DNA of 64,000 nt from Pholis gunnellus. Its lineage: Eukaryota; Chordata; Actinopteri; Perciformes; Pholidae. The notes below the pieces were generated by a model. It saw only the letters and a list, made by a program, of their open reading frames with translations, was not told the DNA's origin and did not search any database. This document shows, in pieces, positions 14,401-26,793 of this stretch. The DNA is taken from NCBI GenBank assembly GCA_910591455.2, contig OU342822.1, positions 14,914,654 to 14,978,653 of the forward strand. The letters are read 5' to 3'. The number at the start of each line of letters is the position of its first letter. Position 1 is the stretch's first letter. A program made the position numbers and the translations under genes.

Positions 14401-17400
14401 CACACACCAGAAAGCCCGAGAATTTCCCACAGATTCCAGCGATAATATCCAAATTTCTCTCCGTGAAACCATTCAAAAGTTACATTCAAGGAGCCACACA
14501 AATCACAACGCCAACACTGCCAAAACATTAGAACTGCATCATACCTTGAGATGTTTTTTAGGGAGAAAACGGAGAAAACTGAAATTAATCCTTATGTGTT
14601 CGTTAGCTCACTGTGAGTGTCTGAAACCTAAAATGGCGATTTTACGTTTATCTGAGACGAAATGGGGGTGATTTTGCTGGTCGACGAATTATATAGGGCA
14701 GTGGTTCTCAAAAGTTTTCTGTCGCGCCCCACTTTGGAGGAAGAAAAATGTTTATGCCCCACCGCCCCAACAAAATTGTAACAAAATGGTCCATGTTGAA
14801 CTTTTATTGAAATAACATTTTGTGACGCCATATGCTCACACATACCAGGATAATTTTATTTTAAATATGAGCTTTAAAATGTAGCATTCTGGTGTACTCT
14901 GAGAAGAAAATTAAGTGATAAGACATTTACTTTAAGCAAAAAACTAATTTATTATTCAGTTATTAATCAGTATTTCAGCTCTATTATTATTAACCTTTAA
15001 AAGTTTGTCATATAAAAACAAAGATAGCAAGAGTAGCGAAAACCATCGCCTGTACAAATAAAGTGATTAGTTTTCATTACTGTATGGCTTAATATTAACT
15101 TCTACTGTTACTGTACAGCTGTTAGAATTGTAGCCAATCTTCTATTTGCAAATAATATGTATGCAATACAGTTCAATTATTTAAATGAAAATGATAATCT
15201 ACTCTGGCTAAGGTAGCTTATCAAGAGTAAAATAATAGCTGTGATTCAACTGCACGTGGGACTGTTGGGACTGGAAGTACACTGGCAGTGGTCATTACAG
15301 TGAACAGTGTCTGCAGTGTGATGAGAGGACATGTGAGCCCTTGTTGCTGAAATTTATCTCCTTGGAGCAGAGGCTGCATTTAGCATACCCTGCCTTATCA
15401 ATGTATTTAAAACACTGTGACAGCAGGAAGCTGTACTCACATCCGTTTAGACCTCCACCTTTATCCAGGCCCAGCTCCACCTTTATCCAGGCCCAGCTCC
15501 TTCACATCTCAGCCCTGCGTCAAGCTGCGCTACACAAACAGCCTCCTCTTCCTGAAGCTCTTTGACCTCATCATCTCATCAGTATATGGGCCTTTCATTC
15601 TACTTTGAGTTAAAACAAACAACCTGCAAACAGATCCGCCGGTGTTCGGGTTTAACGTTAACGAGTGACCGCGTGAACTGAACCAGAATATGGGGGGCTG
15701 CATGTTTCATCACATTACGTTTTTTCCTCCTAAATCGCGATAATGACGAACGTTATCAGTCCACAGAGTTCCACATGCAGTCAGCGTTAACTTAACCCAG
15801 CAAGTCTGAACTGTAATGGAACATAACGGAACTTAAACTTTAATGGAGGGAAAGACGCTGTAGACATCTTAACGCTGATTGGCCAAGACTCGACACATCA
15901 CATCAAAGATGTTTTATTGTGAAGATCACCACATCACCTTTTCTCCTCGTCTCACTCCAATCTGAGAAACGCTGGCTGGCCAGTTGACCCCCCCTTCTGA
16001 CGACGCCCCAATTTTCAATGTCAGAGCAATATAACAAGAAACATAGAAAATCATGACTTAAAATAAGAGCTGGAAATACTACAGTTATCTTATCTTTTCT
16101 TTTCTTGATCTCTAATGAATACTGAAATGGAAATACAAGAGACATTCCCATATGGGCATTTTTGTGTAATGGTGATGCATGCACAGCTATTTATGGAAAA
16201 TATTGATGTCTGCTATATGTACCTGCTGTAACGGCAGTTAATCCCCTGCTGATATTTATTGAGGAATTTTCTTAAACATTACTTTGAAATTTCTAATAGA
16301 AAACTATTAAATTAGAAAATCTTCGCGCAGCCTGTCGCAATCATCCTTTGCTGTTCCTCTTTTTATAGTTGTTCTTTGGTGCAATTTCACAGATTCAGAA
16401 GCAATTACAGTCTGTTGTCCTAATCACAAATCCTATCATGCAAACAAATTGTATTTCATTGCTGAAAAGTTAATATTTTACATTTTAACATTTTAAATAC
16501 AATACTGCTTTCCAGAATCAGTCAGATTGTTCAATGGGACTGACCACTGCTCTGGCAGAGTGGAGGTCTTCCATGACGGACGATGGGGAAAGATGTGTAA
16601 CAACTGGGGCAATGAAGAGGCTGCAGTGGTTTGTCGGGAACTCAATTGTGGATTACCAAAGAAATCCCAAGAAATCTTCCATTTTGGTGATAGCGGACTG
16701 AGAGGGTACACAAGTAGATGCTCTGGCAATGTGAGCTCCATCTCCCAATGCACACTTCAAGAATACACAGGGAGATGTGAAGGTGCTTCTCTTTCATGTG
16801 CAGGTAAGACACAAAATACAGCAATATACTGTGCTGAAGCACCGTTCAATTAGAATAGCAAAGAACTTGTGGTCATTAAAAACAAGATCGGTGCATTAAA
16901 TCGTATTTACTTGTGAATATTTTGACCTGATGGTGGCAATAAGTAACTATAAAAACTAATTAACTGAGTACATTTGAAAGTCCAGTTAAAGCCTAATATT
17001 TCATAATTTGACTTTAACTTGTGAGCATACCTGTAACATGAGTGGTGCTGTTCTCAGGTATTCCACCGCTAAGGCTTGTCAATGGCACTGACCGATGCTC
17101 TGGTAGAGTGGAGATTCTTTATGATGGTCAGTGGGGAACAGTGTGTGATGATGAGTGGGACATCAAAGATGCTGAGGTGGCGTGCAGAGCCATGAACTGT
17201 GGAACAGCTCAGATAGCCAAAGGCAGTGCCTTCTTTGGTCCAGGCAAAGGAAAAATCTGGCTGGATGATGTAGGCTGCTTCGGTAATGAGACGTCCCTTT
17301 TACACTGTCGACATCCAACCCTCGGAAGAAATGACTGTGGCCATGGTGAAGATGCCGGTGCGGTGTGCACAGGTATCATCTTGGTTATTACTATGTTATT

Positions 17401-20400
17401 AGCATGTTTTTTTACTTTATTTCACACAGTGTACTTACAACTGTCTCCCCTAATGCCTCAAATGAATATTTTGCTTAATATTGTCAGGAATTAAAACTGT
17501 TGTATAACATTTATTTCTACTACAGTATATCAATCAGAATATCAATTTGAATCCCAGGCATTGTTTTCAAACGTGTCCAAACACCAACTAGTGGCTGATT
17601 CTATCCTCTTTGCGTTCCAGCTCACATTAGACTGATTAATGGGACTGACCAGTGCTCAGGCAGGGTGGAGTTCTACCATGGTGAACAATGGTCATCAGCA
17701 ACTCATGTTAACTGGGGAATGAATGAAGCTGCAGTGGTGTGCAGACAGATGAACTGTGGAGATCCCGTCAAGTCCTCAGGATCATATGGCCAAGGCGGAC
17801 AACTTAAATGTTATGGGATCAGTTGTAGCGGTACAGAGAGCTCTCTCTCACAGTGCACACTGGGAGAATATGTCAGGACCAGCCAGGATCGCGTTGAAGA
17901 GGCATCTGTCAAATGTTCAGGTGAGGCTTGAAGTTGAATTTAAATTAGAATTCTCCTCACTTATTGTCTAAGGAGATATAAACTGCAATCATAAGGAATA
18001 AAAAAAAAAGAAATAAAAAAGATTTGGCTAAACCTTTTTTGGACATATGTGTGGAAATTGGAAATTTAATATTAAACGTCATGCTGCATTCACATGGAAT
18101 CAGGCAGACAGCAGACAGACAACGCCTTCTGGATGGCACAGGAAACAAATAAACAGTCCAGAATGGATTTAGACAACAGGTTTGAGGTGGAGCAAGTGCA
18201 AGTGAAACTTTGCCAAAAGACAGTTTTTTCAAATAAGTGACACATCGCACGGATTAGGTTTGGACATCTTTATTGCTTGATTGGGTGAAACCGAAACAAT
18301 CTCATGCTCGCTCACATGACACACATAGGGACGTGTTGCTTGCACTCAGTCTATTTCGGCTCCAACCTGTTGACAAAATGAACAGTAACTGACAGTTAAT
18401 CGATATCAATCTTTTACAAAGAATGTATTATTTTATGAAATTACTCAAGTAATTTCTTCTAGCCTTAAAATGCATCTTTCCTTTAACAATATATTGAAAA
18501 TTTAAAAAGCGTTTGTTCAACCTAGCTCTCTAACACACTGATTATAACTAGGCTCTGAAAGGAGGGGGGTTTAGCTAGCCTAAACTACCTCACTTCAATA
18601 GGTCAAGACAATATGACAATATGACAATATGACCCGACTATCAAAAGTCAAAGCAATGAGTCCAGTGGCTAAAAGACCAGTAAACACATTACTCAATAGG
18701 ATACCTTGTGACATGATATGGAGTAACTAACGTAGTCAAAGAATCACATAAGAGGTGCTAAATTACAAATGGGATGAAGCATCGACTCACAATGTAATGC
18801 AGTTCATTTCAACTATGACCAAAAAAGTACACACATAGAAACATTGACCAAATTTGAACTGAACATTCATATAACTGTCATTTCAAGGTACTGTGAAGTT
18901 GTCCGATGGGCCCAATCGTTGTGTTGGAAGAGTGGAGTTCTTCGACAAAGGCCGGTGGGGGACCTTGTGTGGTGAATCCTGGGATGTGAATGACGCAAAT
19001 GTGGTGTGCAGACAGCTGGGCTGCGGGAGGACTCATGAGATCACCACCATTGCAAAGTATGGCCATGGCACAGGACAAACCTGGATGAATCGAATTGATT
19101 GCAATGGAGCAGAGTCAACACTGAGTCAGTGCCAACAAAGGCCAACTATAAACAACACTTGCAACATCACCTCAATTGCTGGTGTCGTCTGTACGGGTAA
19201 GAAAAAACATATTTGTTGTTCAATTGTATCTCTCCTATTTCTTTGTATTATTTTATATATGTTTTTTTTCACTTTTTCACAAATCTTGTTTCTACATACT
19301 GTATTGGCGCTTTCAATCTCTCACCCACATTGCTTGATAGAAAAATGAACAAGGTCCAGATTAGGCAACATTTTCTGTTCTTCCTCTGCAGATTAGAGAG
19401 TATGTTTAGTGTATTTCGGTTTAGTTGCTTTCATGTCACCTAAGTTCATGTTGATAAAGATAAAGGTATACTTCACTAGTGTTCTTGTTTGAATATTATT
19501 CATCTGCCATATCTTTGACTACATTCAAATTCATTTTAAATGTCTGATACTGTATAATAATTTTTGTTTACTTGACTTTATAGGAAGTTTGGAGGTCCGC
19601 TTGGCTAATGGTAAGGATGAATGCTCTGGCAGAGTAGAGGTTCGTCATGGCGAAGTATGGCAAACGGTGTGTGACACCGACTGGACCACGAGTAAAGCTC
19701 AGGTGGTGTGTGACCAGCTGGGATGCGGAAATGTAGTGAACGCTCCCGGCGGTGCCCATTTTGGCCAAGGCATTGGATCAGTAGTCGTGTCTAGCAATTC
19801 ATGTTTTGACAATGCGACATCTCTTCAGCAATGCTCACTCAAAGGTTTCAGAGGAGCCGGGTGTGGACACGACCACGATGCTAGCGCTGTCTGTGCAGGT
19901 AAAGCCTTTTAAATTATCTGTTCAAAATGATCACACACAGTTAGACAAATAAGATAAAATCATCAGCATTTGTTTCACAAATGTATTTTTTTACACGTAC
20001 AGAGTAAAAACAGTGTGTGAGTTTAAAGTGATTATATGTACCTACAATCATGCCTTAAAGATGTTTGACATTTCATGGAAAACACTAATTTGCTTTTGTG
20101 TCAAAAATTAGATGAGAAGATTGATACAACTCTTACTTCTCCAAGTAAATAAGTAGCTGGAGCCGGCAGCTGGTGGGCTTAGCTTAACATAAAGACAATT
20201 GAAAGAAAATTGTGTAACAGCTACCCTTTGTGAATTATAAATCTGATATTATGGCTAGCTGGTTCTCCGTTTGCAGTCTTCATGCTAAGGTAAGCTAACC
20301 GGCTGCTGGCTCTAGTTAAATTGATTGTAACTAACGTTCAGCACGAAAGCTAATTACAATATATCCTAAAATGTCAAACTATTGCTTTGATGTTTCATTT

Positions 20401-22935
20401 GCATGACAAAGGTGACATATATTACATCAAGTCATATTCCACATCATTGTGTTTCTGTAAGTCAACCTTTTATCCCTTCATGCTGTCGAAATTAGCTTTT
20501 GATATGATGGTGGGATAAGCGGTACTTTCAAAATACATTGCATTCACTTTGTGTGTTAAAATGAATGTGTATTAACACACAAATATGCAATTCAACTCAA
20601 TTTTTTCATTTTTTCATATGCAGCACAGATTCGGTTGGTCGACGGCTCAGGTCAATGCTCCGGTAGAGTGGAGGTCCTCTATAAAGGCCAGTGGGGAACT
20701 GTGTGTGATGATGAATGGAAACTGGGCAATGCCAATGTGGTATGTAGACAGCTTGGCTGTGGTCATGCAGTCTCTGCTCTTGGAAGTGCCCACTTTGGCC
20801 AAGGCACTGGTCAAGTATGGCTGGATGATGTGGAGTGTACAGGCGAGGAGTCCGCTCTCACACATTGTAGGCATCCCGGTTTTGGAGAAAACAACTGTGG
20901 GCATGGTGAAGATGCTGGTGCTATCTGTTCAGGTAAGAGACCTGGCTCATTTTTATCTGAGAGTGAAGTCATTACCTCTCAACTGGTATTAGATGAAGCT
21001 GCGTGGGCTGTTATGACAAAACCAACTACAACTCATTTTCTGTTACAGGTTCTCTACAGAAGCCCCAAATCACTTTGAGTCCTGCTCCAGAGGTAAACTG
21101 GGGTGACAGAGTTGAGATCACCTGCACTCTAGCAACAGAACAGTTGGGTGGGACATTTGTCCTGAAAAGGAGCCAAGACTCATTTAAAATGGAAAGATAC
21201 TCTGAGAACGAAGATGCTACCTTTACCTTCCGCACAGTGGACTTCAACAAAACGGGGTCATACTTCTGTGAATATCGAAAGAAATTGTCCAATCAAGTCA
21301 TCTATTATCCTCAAGGAAATACTGCAGATCTCTCTGTCACAGGTCAATACTTGTCTGCTTTGTTTGTCCAGTTGAACATGATTGTTGGATGTTTGACTGT
21401 AAAGATTGCAAACATGTTTTATGATCTAAATGAGTTTGTAAAAATCTGTATTCTACTCTGCAGTGAAACTGGAGAAGCCCGGCATCTCCCTGACATCTCC
21501 TTATGCAATGGTGATCTACAGCCCTGACAAAATATCCGTCACCCGAGGCAACAGCTTCTCCGTCACTTGCTCTACTCATTCCATATATCCTGGAGGTTTC
21601 TTCTATCTGACAGAGTCTAACTTGAACACCACTGAAGCGATGGCAGCAATTCGCCACTCTATCTTCTACATGGCATCCTTTGAATTCCCAATGATAGATT
21701 ATAAAAGCCAAGGAGAGTATAACTGTGTCTACGGTGTTAACGTCTCCTCAAGGTCCTTCCATTCTGTTCCCTCCAAGTCACTCCAAGTAACTGTAGTTGG
21801 TAAGATCCAAAGAGCCCATGAGAGTTTATTCGCCCTATTTTAGCTAGTTTCCCAATCACTAACTCTTCTACTTGATCTTTTAACCCCTACAGCATCATCC
21901 TCCTCAGCCGCCTCAGGAGTGGTTGTGGGTGTGCTTGTGGTGCTGCTACTTGTGCTGGTTATAGGTTACCTGGTCTGGAGAAGGCGAAGGTGGAGTGCTG
22001 GTAAGTTGCAGCAATACACACTTTCATATTACAAAATGCCCCCAAATGCCCCCTTTGTCTTACTGTCATATAATGCGTCTAGATTGTTTAAAGCTGCACC
22101 AAGTAATTATTGATATTACCAATGTAAAACATTGAAATTATAATATGAAAGTTGCAGCTTGTAGTGACAAACCAATGATAATTATTGCTCGACTGTGCAG
22201 TTCTCCCCAGCTCAGAGCATTTTTCATCTTTCAGCACATTGATTTGGTTGTATGGCCTTGGACTCGCAGGTATAATGCGTCGGTGTTGGGTTTACATCTT
22301 GTTTCCACTGACCCCCAAGAGGTTCAAGAATGAATAAAAAAAGATAATATGTAACCCACAAAGATTGATGACATGACCTGCCCAGCACTAATTGGCAGAC
22401 GATTAATGTTAACACCTGAATACTTGAATACAAATTAATGCTGATGTAGCTCCTCACTTTGGAGGGGGTTAATATGTCAGTTATGTTTACAGCTTGTTGT
22501 GCTGCCCCCAAGTGGCCCGAAAGAAATCTGATAATGCAGGTCTAAAGATGACATAAACCTAGTTGCTCTGCATTCCTCCTGTATTTGATTCAGCTTAAAA
22601 TTGTTTTTACTTTTCAGGTACCGTGGTTCAGTTTATTAACAGGTTTGGAGGAGCAATAAAGCCAGATCTGGAAGACAGGAGCAATAGAGCATTCGATGGA
22701 AGGTACTAAAAAAACGTAGCTGACTTTATTTACTAAGATACACCTTTAATTTTATATCAAGCAACTTTAAAGACATCCTTGTGATTGCAACTGTCCCCCT
22801 CCTTATCTCCCTCCTTATGCACACAGTCGTGGCCCAGAAGACAACAGTGCTGATGTTGATGACTCTGTTGAGAGGATCCCTGAAGAACTGTCTGGGAGAG
22901 TGTGTTATGAGTTTGAACCACTCGTTCTCTCGTGA
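11485..22935 (+). CDS. SRCR-Ig transmembrane scavenger receptor-like protein, copy 1
   Basis: Fifteen coding exons give about 1157 residues: 11485-11536, 11929-11955, 12107-12418, 13778-14092, 16516-16803, 17058-17372, 17621-17920, 18888-19196, 19584-19898, 20624-20932, 21049-21342, 21464-21799, 21893-22000, 22618-22702 and 22827-22935. The first two encode a signal peptide ending near GLLALPLLT. Eight one-exon SRCR domains follow, most with the eight group-B cysteines and motifs such as CSGRVE, WGTVCDD, VVCRELNCG and WLDDV. Then come two Ig-like exons (cysteine pairs in EITC/YFCEY and SVTC/YNCVY), a helix VVVGVLVVLLLVLVIGYLVW followed by RRRR, and a cytoplasmic tail of about 70 residues. Nearly all introns are phase 1, which makes whole domains exchangeable. 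The architecture resembles DMBT1/CD163-like predicted proteins of fishes. Binding of microbial or self ligands at the leukocyte or mucosal surface is inferred from the family. SRCR 5 lacks two canonical cysteines. No ITIM is present in the tail. Confidence 0.9.
11929..11955 (+). other. 27-base signal-peptide microexon, copy 1
   Basis: This nine-codon exon (tttag at its 5' side, gtcagt at its 3' side) supplies the hydrophobic core GLLALPLLT of the signal peptide. Its counterpart in copy 2 is 27225-27251, also 27 bases. Both flanking introns are phase 1, so skipping it would keep the frame while shortening the leader. Confidence 0.8.
12541..12790. repeat. Dispersed fish repeat (gctaagctaag family)
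   Basis: This segment belongs to a repeat family also seen at 20080-20380, 35095-35400, 47985-48425, 60905-61330 and 63150-63260. Shared words are ggaaatatgct, taaatatgagagtgg and a run of GCTAAGCTAA or its complement. A short relic is at 13633-13665, and a truncated copy at 27726-27800 in receptor copy 2. Confidence 0.7.
14134..16003. repeat. Insertion specific to receptor copy 1
   Basis: About 1.87 kb between the second and third SRCR exons has no counterpart in copy 2, where the flanks join near 29221-29260. Inside, CAGTGGTTCTCAAA at 14699 and TCTGAGAAACGCTG ending at 15974 are roughly inverted (11 of 14 match), suggesting a degraded hAT-like non-autonomous element. I could not find a convincing 8-base target duplication. 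A tandem pair of 22-base units containing tttatccaggcccagctcc lies at 15458-15501. No transposase frame is visible. Confidence 0.5.
17621..17920 (+). other. SRCR domain 5 exon with reduced cysteine set, copy 1
   Basis: The domain starts IRLINGTDQCSGRVEFYHG. Where other domains read WGTVCDD it reads WSSATHVNWG, so cysteine 2 is absent. The segment before the last cysteine (YVRTSQDRVEEASVKC) lacks cysteine 7. These two pair with each other in group-B SRCR domains. An additional cysteine, codon 17809-17811 in LKCYGISC, is present here but is tryptophan in copy 2. Confidence 0.85.
20080..20380. repeat. Dispersed fish repeat in copy 1 intron
   Basis: A member of the gctaagctaag family, with a shared ancestral copy at 35095-35400 in copy 2. 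Its presence in both units shows it was inserted before the duplication. Confidence 0.7.
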
Positions 22936-23010
22936 TGACCAAATGTACCAAGGAATCAATAACCTATGTCATGCGATTTCACTAAATTTAAAGAGTAACA
23001 TAGCACCTGG

Positions 23011-23205
23011 CAGTTTTTTATAATAATAATAATATTTTAATTTGATATAGCGCTTTTCTAAGTACCCAAAGACGCTTTACATAGGGCAAACAAAACAAAC
23101 AAAAAAAAGAAAGACAGAGGAGCAAACAAAACAAACAAACGGAACATTTTTGGTAAAAAGCAGCAGCTGAGAAGGCCCTGTCACCCCAGGTCCGGTTATG
23201 ACTCT
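23011..23205. repeat. Small repeat insertion in copy 1 3' flank
   Basis: About 195 bases separate agcacctgg from ctgaaagt, which are adjacent in copy 2 near 38941-38953. It contains atagcgcttttctaagtacc, a phrase common in fish interspersed repeats, followed by an A/C-rich low-complexity tract. Confidence 0.6.
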
Positions 23206-24087
23206 CTGGCTGAAAGTTTTAAGTCTGTTGCACCAGAAACCACACCAAACAGTGATCGGTTCATCAACACACCCTGACGTACACTTCTACATCACTGCAG
23301 TAAAGAGAGAAGGGACCACTGACAATGTCATTTTGAATAACATACATGACACTTGTTTAAACGGGCAACACTTATTTTCTTACTTATTCCTAAAGTGATT
23401 ATTGTTTTTCTGCGAGATTCTGCTAATCATAAAGCTAAGATCCACTATCCTGTGGGAAGATACTGATTACATTGTCTTTGTATTGCATGAAAAATTGTTT
23501 CATTTATTGTATGTGACCTGATCAATACATTTGTATTTCTTACAACACTTGCACTTGTTTCGGATTGATTACACCCTGCAGATTAGGGAGCATTAAACTT
23601 GATCAAAACAGCAGCCAAGATACACTACACACCATCAAATACAGAAAGGAATTCCTAACTTGTGTAAATCCTGCTCATTGAAAGAGTCACGTTTGATCTG
23701 TTCCTCATTAACTTGCCTTTGAACTTGTGGGACGATCATATTACTTGTGACAGGATTGCCCTGTCAGTCAGGTTTTCATTGGCCCCTTGCCCCAGATGAG
23801 TTGTACGGTAATTTTCCATCAGTGAATGATGCAAATCTTTGTGTCTAATGATTTACCCAGACATCAATATGTGCTTAACCTGCTGTCCAAACCTCAGTAT
23901 CATCAGTTCTGTCATTAGAGAATACTGATTGAAGACGGAGGTCACTGTCTCACTATTTTAGTCTGTTGACACAAATTACCAAAACAGATAGGTATAACCA
24001 TAGCCAACAGATAACAATAGCTATATTATACTTGCTGTGAATATCATTTATTACATTGTATTAGTCTGACAGGGACAGTGCTTACTG

Positions 24088-24406
24088 CAGGTCTGCTGAG
24101 ACCCTCGGCTCCTTTAAATCAAGATTGAAGACTGTTCTGTTTGCCGCTGCCTTTAATTGAACCAGATTCAAGGATATTAATCAATTTCATGCATTTCTGC
24201 ATTTTACTACTGTATTTTATTTCTTACAGTGCCTTTTAGTGTTTTAATTAGTGTTTTTAATGTTTCAATGAATGTTCTTAATTGTTTTTAAATCTCCTTT
24301 TCTTTTGCCTTATGTTTTGATGGTTTTAATGGTTTTATGTGAAGCACTTTGAAATGCCTTATTGTTGAAATGTGCCATACAAATAAACTTGCCTTGCCTT
24401 GCCTTG
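24088..24406 (+). mobile_element. 5'-truncated LINE 3' tail
   Basis: The insertion begins with a short coding remnant ending FKSRLKTVLFAAAFN and a stop at about 24160, which is typical of the C-terminus of a fish non-LTR retrotransposon ORF2. An AT-rich 3' UTR and aaataaacttgccttgcctt follow, with repeated TTGCC units at the end. The empty site is intact in unit 1 (cttactgatcaatag near 10296-10310), so insertion followed the duplication. The clade (L2/CR1-like) is a guess. Confidence 0.7.
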
Positions 24407-24457
24407 ATCAATAGAAAAAAATATGTAAATGAGCCAGAGTTAGCCCAAAAGGTTGCA

Positions 24458-25900
24458 TCATTAAAGTATAGCGACTAGAAATCAAGGGGAAATTCTAACA
24501 AAAATCAAAATGGCCAACTTCTTGTTTGTTTTAGAGCATGGTCCTAAGACACTTTTTTTTAAGTTTTCATGTGATACATGTTCCTACCTAATTTCATACA
24601 TGTAGGTCAAACGTAGCGCTGGGGCTATGTTTTGTGGAGTTACATCAGCTTGTTGTTTAATAGCGAATCACGTACAATGGCCGTCACGCCACGGCTACGC
24701 CATAACATCAAACGTAAAGCTTTGAGTAACTTTTAATTGCAAAGGTCTTTAGAATATACTGACCAAATTTGAAGTGGATCTGACAAAGTCCCTAGGAGGA
24801 GTTCCGTTCATTTTAGAGCATGGTCCCCTAAGACTTTATTTTAAGTCACCATGTGATACATGTGCCTACCAAATTTCATACATGTAGGTCAAACGTAGCG
24901 CTGGGGTTGCATTTTTGAAAATTTGTAGGGGGCGCTATCGAGACAATTTGAAAGGGTCAAGCCAAAAAGCCATATGAAATATTTATTTCCATCACCTAGG
25001 CTTGTTTAGCATCCTAAGCCACAGAAAAATAAGCTTCATTTTTCATGGTGAATGAAGCGTTGCCACAGCAATGGGCGCCACATAAAATGAAGGTCGTTCA
25101 ATGTCAGTAGACCATTTTAGTAACTTTTCATCATTAATATCTTTAGACCATCCTAACCAAATTTGAAGTCGATTGCATTAATTCTGTGGGAGGAGTTTGT
25201 TAAAGTACAACGTCTGAAAACGATGAAAATTGACAAAAAAGCCAAAAATGGCTTAACTACTGTATCTCTCCCTAGTAGTTGAATGGAATGAAAATTGTAG
25301 GGTACGTAACAATATACAATGTGCACATATGAGACAAATTTCGCGATTATACGTTAAATGGTTTTGAAGTAATGAGTATTGAAAAACAAAGCCACGCCTT
25401 ATGAAGTTCATTGGTCCATATCTTCTAAACGTAATGAGATATCAAACATCTTTTGTTAACATTTTATTATATATATCCAATACTGATCCACTGCAAATTT
25501 AGTAGCAATTGGACTCAGCGTGTAGGAGGAGGTTGCAAAAATGGGTTTTTCACAAAATTCAAAATGGCGGAAAATGTTGGTAGGCGGAGCTTAGGGGTCC
25601 AGGAGGCTTTTTTGTAGACCTCATTTGGTAGCATGACTGTGAAATGTCAAGTTAATTGGACATACGGGATGAGGTGGCTAAATTGTAGGGGGCGCCAGCG
25701 AGCAATTTTTTCATGTTCGAGTGTGGGACCCATAACATATCAAATTTTTCAGCAGTCCTGATATGCATGCAGACTTTGGTGAGTTTCCGGATATGATAAA
25801 GCCCCCAAAAATGCGATTCATTCGAGAGAATAATAATAATTTCTAGTTTCAATAGGGACCTCGCAGCCCAACATTTTCGGTGCTCGGGCCCTAATAAATT
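24458..25900. repeat. Long non-coding fish interspersed repeat
   Basis: The block has an internal duplication (ttttagagcatggtcc at about 24532 and 24811, each followed by atacatgtaggtcaaacgta). It ends with gaataataataat and ggtgctcgggccctaataa, a terminus I recognise from many fish intergenic repeats. No protein domain is visible. It is missing from unit 1. Confidence 0.6.
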
Positions 25901-26542
25901 TAGAATTTTGTGAAAGTCCCTACAACAATATAAGATCTTGAACTGTTCACAATATAGAGTAATTTGTATTTTACTTATTTCATTAAGTGACATATGTACT
26001 CCTGCCAAGTCACATGTTCTGTGGAGGCTTCCTTAAAGAGCCTTTGATGCTGTGGAGACGCAGCAAATGAGCTGGAAAGCAGCCTGTTGATTTAGGCTAG
26101 TTCATAGTACTACAGTGAAATTGAAAAACGGGGGAAATGACTGTGCTTTGCACAAATTCAACATAAAAGGACTGCTGTGAGTGATAACCAGAGGTGGGAG
26201 GAGACAGGTTTAGCATTAGGGGTCAGTGTTCACCACTTGCCATTCGTGCAAAACAACTCTCCTTTTGATTCACTTTTATTTTTCTGCAGCTGATCATTTG
26301 TTGGGTTGAAATCATTCACTACTGCTTACCAGCGTTATTCTACATGAATTTTCCTGTTGAATATAATGTCTTTTTTTGAATAAAAATGTAGATATTGTGT
26401 AAAACAAAACAATATCTCCTCCTCAAATGTCACCCACTGTCTTTAATGATTGATCAAAATGTCAACATGCTTCCAGTCTGCAGTCCAAATCCAGGCAGCC
26501 CCTTTTATTCATAACAATTACTGGATCTGTACATGGTGTTTT
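25901..26542. other. Non-coding flank of receptor copy 2
   Basis: I see no gene or clear repeat. The duplicated promoter-proximal block begins at about 26543. Confidence 0.4.
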
Positions 26543-26793
26543 TAATCAGATGTTTCAGATATGATCAGCTTTTTATTTTCAATTGTGAGCTCATTTGAAT
26601 AGCTGCCCACACTTGTTGGATTTAAAAGGTAAGAGGGCTACTACATCTACTAAAGAATTGGAATGCTTCCAAAAATCAACTATAGCTTCTCTTATTCCGC
26701 TGAAGAAAAATGAGACAGTAAAGGAACACTTTTTTTAACAATACCTTTTTTTTCTGTACCTTGACAGCATTGGATCTACTTTGAAGACACAAT

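Larger units (their letters stand above)
9507..23668 (+). repeat. Tandem duplication unit 1
   Basis: This block aligns head-to-tail with about 23811-39423. Matching flank segments are 9507-9646 with 23811-23965, and 10178-10350 with 23966-24455. The gene parts align through exons and introns, and the 3' flank ends at 23668 here and 39423 there. The copies abut with about 140 bases between them. Interruptions on either side are copy-specific insertions or deletions, several with clean empty sites in the other copy. Confidence 0.85.

Noticed and set aside
14699..15974. Definite hAT transposon in copy 1
   Set aside because: The ends are only 11 of 14 inverted matches and the flanking 8-mers differ (atataggg, gctggcca), so it is kept only as a possible element inside a copy-specific insertion.
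25652..26008. Minus-strand open frame of 118 codons
   Set aside because: It lies largely in the fish interspersed repeat ending near 25900 and shows no recognised domain.
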